Assembly: GCA_022841205.1 (NCBI GenBank)
Contig: JALHCK010000005.1
Location: 1 to 64,000, forward strand
DNA from: Methanomicrobiales archaeon
GTDB lineage: Archaea; Halobacteriota; Methanomicrobia; Methanomicrobiales; Methanospirillaceae
Length of the DNA stretch: 64,000 nt
Direction of reading: 5' to 3'
The notes under the pieces were generated by a model. That model saw only the letters and a list, made by a program, of their open reading frames with translations. It made no database searches and had not been told where the DNA came from. Made by a program: the position numbers and the translations under genes. Of the stretch, positions 60,101 to 64,000 are shown one piece after another; positions within the stretch are counted from its first letter, which is position 1; each line of letters begins with the position of its first letter.

Positions 60101-60355
60101 AGGCAACTTGACATGAGGGTAGAGGATTACATTACCGCGGCAGTCGTCATCAGCGATGACCGGGTGGCAGGATTCGTCAGCGATCTCTGGGAAGAGGGGA
60201 TCGGAGAGCAGGTGAGGGCCGCTGCCCTGTCCATCACGGCCGGAGGGAGGCATCCAGATCTGTCCGGGTTCGAATTGTTTCGGGAATGGGATGTAGAAGG
60301 TATCCCGATGGTGATCGCCATCTCACAGTTCCGAAAAGAGCTGGGAGAGGAATGA
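57143..60355 (+). CDS. ileS: Isoleucyl-tRNA synthetase
   Basis: A class I synthetase of 1070 residues that charges tRNA-Ile. The HIGH motif appears as GHIHLGTAWNK (about residues 54-64), the WWTLK and VVNWCPRCATAIADAEVEYW parts precede the CP1 editing domain, and the KMSKS motif as GRKMSKSLGN near residue 595. The C-terminal half has the anticodon-binding region with DLSRWYIQLVRERMWLEGES. The ATG at 57143 follows GGGGAG closely and gives a normal N-terminus; 57119 is an upstream option. Its 3' end overlaps the convergent thg1 by 33 bases. It belongs to the archaeal/eukaryotic form. Confidence 0.95.
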   Translation: MIRVKEAASTYNAREIEDAIQTFWEENDVYQKTKDLHAADEDFFFVDGPPYTTGHIHLGTAWNKIIKDCILRFTRMTGRNVIARAGYDMHGLPIEVRVEQQLGFSSKKDIERFGIGPFIDRCREFAAKNMAIMSRQFQDLGVWLDFDDPYQTMHPGYIEAAWWTLKKADEAGMLERGYRVVNWCPRCATAIADAEVEYWDESDPSIFVKFPVTGRENEYLVIWTTTPWTLPANVAVAVHPDITYTRVEAIREGRKEILWIADDLVEPVLRKGRYQNYSVLEKAGGKHLTLFTYRSPLEEQIPLQRELSHRVVTADFVTLENTGMVHIAPGHGWDDYLLGCKEDLPIICPVDTTGRFQEEAGEIAGTFIKEADPVILGYLGDHLLAQETVVHRYGHCWRCKTPIIFRATEQWFLKASDIRDRMLDEIDEVTWYPEWAGSARFYDWIKEARDWCISRQRYWGIPIPIWECRSCGTNRVFGTIREIEEVSGSPLPDPHRPCVDEITIPCTCGGTMRRVEDIFDVWFDSAVASWATLGFPAETKAFDRLWPADFITEGQDQTRGWFYSQLGASTIAFGRCPYRSVLMHGFALDAEGRKMSKSLGNVVTPEEVIASQGVDVLRLYVLSSSAPWDDLKFNWEGVKTVNRSMNIFWNVYRFPLPYMILDGFSPAAGEDGAWDPSGVAARRDRMAPEDRWILSRINSCAMEVDIALQERQLHRAARTLLSFILEDLSRWYIQLVRERMWLEGESTEKTDAYEAISYVARRLCGLLAPFTPHITEQMYRNLRLPGDPESIHMTGWFPGDQTLIDRHLEDEMATVRSFDEAQANARQSGRRKLRWPVAECVVLTSDDAVASAIEDLNTICMDRANSRRVRVLKDSFDRSGWHAEPVMKALGPAFGKKGPLVRELIAAADAASLKAAHDKGETVTLTHDSDTFTIMPGMVTFAEKLPPGIFQAPMRGGTVYVDTTLSPDLEAEGYAREIIRRIQEMRRQLDMRVEDYITAAVVISDDRVAGFVSDLWEEGIGEQVRAAALSITAGGRHPDLSGFELFREWDVEGIPMVIAISQFRKELGEE

Positions 60356-61054
60356 CCGGCCTTCGGGAGAACTGAAGAGTGGGAGAGTCCGTTCGCATAT
60401 AACTGCAGTCCTGACCGAACTGACCATCTTAGCAAGCTGGGGGTTCCACCCTTCGATTGTCCTCCCTTTCCGGTAAACCAGGACGCCCCGTCGTTGCCAT
60501 ACGGGAGTTTTTGCCAGGTTTATCCCATGCGAGAATGCCAGCTCATGCATTGCCGCCGTCGACAGTCCTTTTAACCGCCGTGCCGCCTCGGTCCTGCTGT
60601 ACCCTGCCCCGATCAGGGCATACTGGCACCAGGCATTGATATGGTTCCTCCATGCCTCGCTCTGGCGCTCAATCAGGTACTGGACGGCAACCTCGGGGGT
60701 GACCGGGATGATGCGGCCATCGAAAGAGACCGGGGTTCGGGAACCGGCCTCGATGGTCAGGGCGCTTGCGGCATATGATGCCACTACTGAATCGATCTTT
60801 TCAATTCTCCCGGAAAAGGGGAGCGTGGGGAAGTAAAGGCTGATCTCATCTGAGAATGTGTAAGAAAATGCGGGAGAAAGACCTGATTCCGATATAAGGT
60901 GTGCACAGACCGAAGCCATCATTTCCGAGAACCTGAGGTCAAAGGGTCGCTCAAGTCCCCATTCTTCGGCTATGGCATGAAAATTCCGTCCGTCAACCCG
61001 GACAAAAACCGGCGGAATGCAGGTGAGGGAACTATAGACCTCCCGTTTTTTCAT
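60323..61054 (-). CDS. thg1: tRNA(His) guanylyltransferase Thg1
   Basis: A 243-residue Thg1-family polymerase that adds nucleotides to the 5' end of tRNA in the reverse direction. The catalytic parts are FVRVDGRNFHAIAEEWGL (metal-binding Asp in VDGRNF) and SYTFSDEISLYFPTL (second Asp in SDEIS). The later RRLKGLSTAAMHELAFSHGI and WQRRGVLVYRK fit the family. Archaeal members may repair tRNA or add G-1 to tRNA-His. Its tail overlaps ileS by 33 bases on the opposite strand. Confidence 0.94.
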   Translation of the reverse strand: MKKREVYSSLTCIPPVFVRVDGRNFHAIAEEWGLERPFDLRFSEMMASVCAHLISESGLSPAFSYTFSDEISLYFPTLPFSGRIEKIDSVVASYAASALTIEAGSRTPVSFDGRIIPVTPEVAVQYLIERQSEAWRNHINAWCQYALIGAGYSRTEAARRLKGLSTAAMHELAFSHGINLAKTPVWQRRGVLVYRKGRTIEGWNPQLAKMVSSVRTAVICERTLPLFSSPEGRSFLSQLFSEL

Positions 61055-61107
61055 GAGCGCTGCACCACGAGGACCGCCGGACTAAAAGAGAAAATTCCTG
61101 TCCGTGG

Positions 61108-61365
61108 TCAGTCGTCCCCGGGCCTGAATGCCCCGGCCAGGTGGCGGATGAGAACGATATCGCCGATGCTCCTGATGATCCGGAACGGTATCTTCAGACC
61201 CTTGTAATTCTTGATATCCACGAGCTGCTGGTTGAGCTTTCCCACAACAACAGATTCCATTTTTTTTGATTCAACATCGATAAGGACATCCTCAACCTCA
61301 CCGACAAAGACACTTTTTTCAGTGTATACTTTCAGCTCAAACATCTCAGTAATCTGGTTTCTCAT
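61108..61365 (-). CDS. PRC-barrel domain protein
   Basis: A protein of about 85 residues with one PRC-barrel domain: ITEMFELKVYTEKSVFVGEV, DVLIDVESKKMESVVVG, LKIPFRIIRSIGDIVLI. PRC-barrels are small all-beta adaptor domains; archaeal ones of this size are common, conserved and of unclear role, often in RNA or division-related contexts. ATG 61365 is the preferred start; an upstream TTG (61374) would add three residues. It is divergent to the site-2 protease gene, from whose ATG (61416) it is separated by 50 bases with a shared TATA-rich stretch. Confidence 0.87.
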   Translation of the reverse strand: MRNQITEMFELKVYTEKSVFVGEVEDVLIDVESKKMESVVVGKLNQQLVDIKNYKGLKIPFRIIRSIGDIVLIRHLAGAFRPGDD

Positions 61366-61415
61366 CCTAATCAATGAAAGATATATACTATTCAGTTAAA
61401 AACATACCCCTCAAT

Positions 61416-62549
61416 ATGAACGGGTCGTTGAAAATCGGGACGATTTACGGGATTCCCGTGCTCCTTCACTGGACATTTCTTCTAATTATACCGTTCTTTG
61501 CATGGATCATCGGGAGCCAGATCACCCTGACCTCCGATCTGGTTTCAAAGCTTTTTGCCATCGGCATCGATACCGGATTGATTGCATCCGGGATCATTCC
61601 TTACATCCTTGGGACGGTGGTTGCGCTCGGCCTGTTCTTCGGGGTCTTCATCCACGAGATGGCACACTCCGTGCTCGCCAAGAACAAAGGGATCAGGATC
61701 AACAGCATTACACTGCTCATCTTCGGTGGAATCTCCTCAATGGAGGAGCAGACCCCGGATCCGAAGATTGAGCTCCCGATGGCCCTCGTAGGCCCTCTCA
61801 CCAGCCTCGCCGTCGGAATCATCTGTATCGGCATCATGTACCTCTGCGATGCAGCTATAGCCGCAGCTCCTGTTGCCGGAGTCTTCGTTTTCACTTTCGG
61901 ATACCTTGGTCTTCTTAACATCTTCCTCTTTGCCTTCAACCTCCTCCCTGCCTTTCCGATGGATGGGGGGCGGGTGCTCAGAGCGTGGCTTGCACGCCGG
62001 ATGCCCCTTAATAAAGCAACGCAGATTGCTGCCGATGTAGGGAAGGTGTTTGCCGTTCTGTTTGGGCTAATCGGAATTTTACTTTTAAGCCCGATCCTGA
62101 TCCTCATCGCGTTTTTCATCTATATCGGGGCTACCCAGGAATCAACGGCAATCAAGTACAGTTTTTTGCTCAGGGACGTCACCGTTGGCGATATCATGGC
62201 CCGGGAAGTGCTCACGGTTACCCCAGACATTACGGTAAGGAGTGTAATCGACCTCATGTATGCCACAAAACACCTGGGATTCCCGGTTCTTGATCGGGGA
62301 GTCGTGGCAGGAATGGTCACCCTTGCCGATGTCCATAAGATATCCCCCCTGGACCGGGAAGCCATGCAGGTTCGTGACATCATGACCCGTGGTGTCATCG
62401 CCCTACCCCCGTTGGCACCCGTTATCGATGCGTTAAGGATCATGTCGGGCAAAAATATCGGCAGGATCCCAATCATGGACGGGGATAACCTCGTCGGGAT
62501 CGTCAGCCGGACGGACATCATGAAGGTAATCGAGCTCAAGGAGATGTAA
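61416..62549 (+). CDS. Site-2 protease-type zinc metalloprotease with two CBS domains
   Basis: A 377-residue membrane metalloprotease. Its zinc motif HEMAH (in FIHEMAHSVLAKN) and the partner motif NLLPAFPMDGGRVLRAWLA are both intact, in a six-helix membrane core (residues 15-240). Two CBS domains follow (about 255-375: VGDIMAREVLTVTPDITVRS, MTRGVIALPPLAPVID, IPIMDGDNLVGIVSRTDIMK), which bind adenine nucleotides and may control activity. ATG 61416 (MNGSLKIGTIYGIPV) fits the family. A TATA element at 61379-61388 puts transcription start close to it, so the mRNA is nearly leaderless. An upstream in-frame ATG at 61374 precedes the TATA box. Its end overlaps the convergent radical SAM gene by 14 bases. 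Confidence 0.92.
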   Translation: MNGSLKIGTIYGIPVLLHWTFLLIIPFFAWIIGSQITLTSDLVSKLFAIGIDTGLIASGIIPYILGTVVALGLFFGVFIHEMAHSVLAKNKGIRINSITLLIFGGISSMEEQTPDPKIELPMALVGPLTSLAVGIICIGIMYLCDAAIAAAPVAGVFVFTFGYLGLLNIFLFAFNLLPAFPMDGGRVLRAWLARRMPLNKATQIAADVGKVFAVLFGLIGILLLSPILILIAFFIYIGATQESTAIKYSFLLRDVTVGDIMAREVLTVTPDITVRSVIDLMYATKHLGFPVLDRGVVAGMVTLADVHKISPLDREAMQVRDIMTRGVIALPPLAPVIDALRIMSGKNIGRIPIMDGDNLVGIVSRTDIMKVIELKEM

Positions 62550-63993
62550 CAAAGGAGATATGACCCTCGAGCGGGATAATTCCGGCCAGGGACCGTAGCG
62601 CTTCTTTATTCTTCAGCGGCCGTTGTGCAAGAATTTTCCCGGCGAGGTTCCTGCCGATCCCGGGGATCCATTTGAGAGCGGTAAGCGGCAGCTCGTTGAT
62701 CCGTATCGGGCTTGGAAGGGCGGAAACTGACCTCATCCCGTGCTCCACGACAATGACATCGACTTCTGTCCGGACCGGAAGAATGAGGGGGATCCCCACG
62801 AGTATAGGGTATGAACCCATCTGCCTGCCGAAAGAGACCGGCCCTTTCTGCTCAATCACCACCCCGCTGATCACGGTCCCCAGGGGAAACACCTTCCGCA
62901 ACATCGGCAAATCGAATTCATTCCTGACCTTTTCCTTGAATGCCCTGAACCTGGCAGAGTGCAACCCAAGCGTGTTCTCATGGTATGCCCGGGTCCCTTC
63001 AAATGCCATCAGCTGACGTATGTTCACCCTTCGTACCAGCAGGTTGCTGGCGAGCAACCGGGACAGGAACTGTTCGTTGAGCGTATAGGTCTCAGGGGTC
63101 TCCCCGGCAAGGCCGCATACGAAGTTCAGACCTGGGAGGAGCTCTGGGATCCCGTTTTGGCGTACGGCTCCCACCTCGTTCACGATAGTGATTGCTCGCA
63201 TCACCTCTTCCGGCCCGGCCTTGAGGTTGTTTGCAGCAACAACGGCCGTATCCGCGGTCTCCATTCCAAAAGCGGCAACATCGCCTGGAGTATGGTAACA
63301 GACTATCTCTGCAAGTGCACTCCGGGCAGCATCCTCGTGCCGGGCGATGGTTCCGGGGTTGATATTGTCGATATGCAGGGTCTGCAGACCTGGTGCCGCA
63401 GCCCTGATTTCTGCGAAGAGCTCACCGATCCGTTCCGGTTGCGGGACCGGATACGCACCGCCGGGTGCGTGGTAGACCAGGAGATCGGGCTGCCTTCCAA
63501 GCCTGAAATGGCGGGCCCCGGAGCGGACAAGCGCCGCAACTTCCCCTGATATCCCGCTGACGCTCCGATAGCGGGGAGGTCCGTAGAATGACTCGGTGCA
63601 AAACGAGCAGCCTCCGGAAAGAGATCGCGGGCATCCCCGGGCAGTCTCGAGTTCGCACATGATAAACGGATACGAGGGATGTTGTTTTATGATATCAGCC
63701 CCGCTGATACTCCAGGGATCCGAACGGGTATAGTCCAATAGCCCCTGCGTTCTTCCGTCAGACAGATAATTGTCAAGCGCTTCCGGAGGCGATCCGGTGA
63801 GCAGGTGATCGAATCCTGGCACTGCCTTGCGGATCGCTTTTTCCCCCCCTTCGGAAGCGTATCCGAATCCAATCGGCCCGGCAAGGAGGCTCACAATCCC
63901 CCGCAGCCTGGTGCCAATCTGCTGGATCTCGGTCAGGGTGGCGGGAGTCCCGCCGAGATACTTACCCGGGACAGTGATCCCGGCAATCATCAC
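62536..63993 (-). CDS. Radical SAM protein with C-terminal helix-hairpin-helix
   Basis: A protein of 485 residues (possibly longer at its start, which is seven bases from the window edge). The radical SAM cluster is in ETARGCPRSLSGGCSFCTES (about residues 115-134, Cys spacing CxxxxxxxCxxC). It is followed by FRLGRQPDLLVY, HIDNINPGTIARH, and a later FVCGLAGETPETYTLNEQFL. The end has a helix-hairpin-helix (LKWIPGIGRNLAGKILAQRP), which binds DNA or RNA without sequence preference. Archaeal proteins of this layout are annotated only as radical SAM proteins. ATG 63990 and GTG 63993 are both open starts. Function unknown. Confidence 0.85.
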   Translation of the reverse strand: MMIAGITVPGKYLGGTPATLTEIQQIGTRLRGIVSLLAGPIGFGYASEGGEKAIRKAVPGFDHLLTGSPPEALDNYLSDGRTQGLLDYTRSDPWSISGADIIKQHPSYPFIMCELETARGCPRSLSGGCSFCTESFYGPPRYRSVSGISGEVAALVRSGARHFRLGRQPDLLVYHAPGGAYPVPQPERIGELFAEIRAAAPGLQTLHIDNINPGTIARHEDAARSALAEIVCYHTPGDVAAFGMETADTAVVAANNLKAGPEEVMRAITIVNEVGAVRQNGIPELLPGLNFVCGLAGETPETYTLNEQFLSRLLASNLLVRRVNIRQLMAFEGTRAYHENTLGLHSARFRAFKEKVRNEFDLPMLRKVFPLGTVISGVVIEQKGPVSFGRQMGSYPILVGIPLILPVRTEVDVIVVEHGMRSVSALPSPIRINELPLTALKWIPGIGRNLAGKILAQRPLKNKEALRSLAGIIPLEGHISFVTSP

Positions 63994-64000
63994 GGCAATC

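Noticed and set aside
1..64000. CRISPR arrays, insertion sequences, prophage genes
   Set aside because: No regularly spaced repeats, no transposase or phage proteins, and no terminal inverted repeats were seen.

Overview
This window looks like the chromosome of a hydrogenotrophic, formate-using methanogenic archaeon, most likely of the order Methanomicrobiales. The evidence is an F420-type formate dehydrogenase pair (fdhAB), two methanogenesis marker genes (mtxX/mmp4 and mmp2), the archaeal GatDE amidotransferase, an archaeal histone, archaeal S-adenosylmethionine synthetase, RfcL, Spt5/SecE, D-aminoacyl-tRNA deacylase, Thg1 and the archaeal L11-L1-L10-P1 ribosomal cluster. Coding density is high, and promoters are TATA-type with many ATGA/GTGA start-stop overlaps. 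No rRNA, CRISPR array, intact insertion sequence or prophage was seen.

Layout. 1-8.2 kb is loosely packed: a gene start cut by the left edge, a probable frameshifted gene remnant, a small repeat protein, a HEAT protein, tRNA-Arg, a phosphate transporter with its DUF47 partner, hypD, a TIM-barrel protein, tRNA-Thr and two TPR proteins. 8.2-14.8 kb holds fdhAB, a third TPR paralogue and a large HTH-PAS regulator. 15-26.5 kb is almost all minus strand: membrane proteins, a PfkB kinase, DUF555, a nitroreductase, an RG-rich small protein, gatE, gatD, argH and an HTH regulator. Divergent from it lies an ABC importer (26.7-29.5 kb) whose binding protein appears circularly permuted. 29.6-36.3 kb is L10e followed by a tight fum-kor-suc run that encodes the fumarate to 2-oxoglutarate branch of the reductive TCA cycle. 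36.3-40.7 kb has a zinc-ribbon protein, mat, hisG, hisA and hisB. 40.7-45.9 kb contains a HEAT protein, histone, the marker genes, rfcL, a UPF0146 protein and archaemetzincin. 46.2-51.8 kb is a minus-strand transcription, translation and division cluster (dtdA-ftsZ-secE-spt5-L11-L1-L10-P1). 51.9-55.1 kb is a molybdopterin block (58-aa CQLGCF protein, moeA, moeA with a PBP-like domain). The rest holds a LOG protein, aldehyde dehydrogenase, ileS, thg1, a PRC-barrel protein, a site-2 protease with CBS domains and a radical SAM protein.

How the genes fit together. Formate dehydrogenase needs a molybdopterin-type cofactor, which fits the moeA block. HypD serves the NiFe hydrogenases. The fum-kor-suc genes make 2-oxoglutarate for glutamate and hence for arginine (argH) and Gln-tRNA (gatDE).

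The strongest unusual observation is the ABC substrate-binding protein at 26717-27922. The half that is normally C-terminal follows the lipoprotein signal, and the half that is normally N-terminal comes last. Also notable are a second moeA with no ordinary start codon, three TPR paralogues around fdhAB with a shared upstream motif, and a tandem 10-bp repeat upstream of fdhA. All identifications come from reading the sequence and from memory of protein families; no searches were run.
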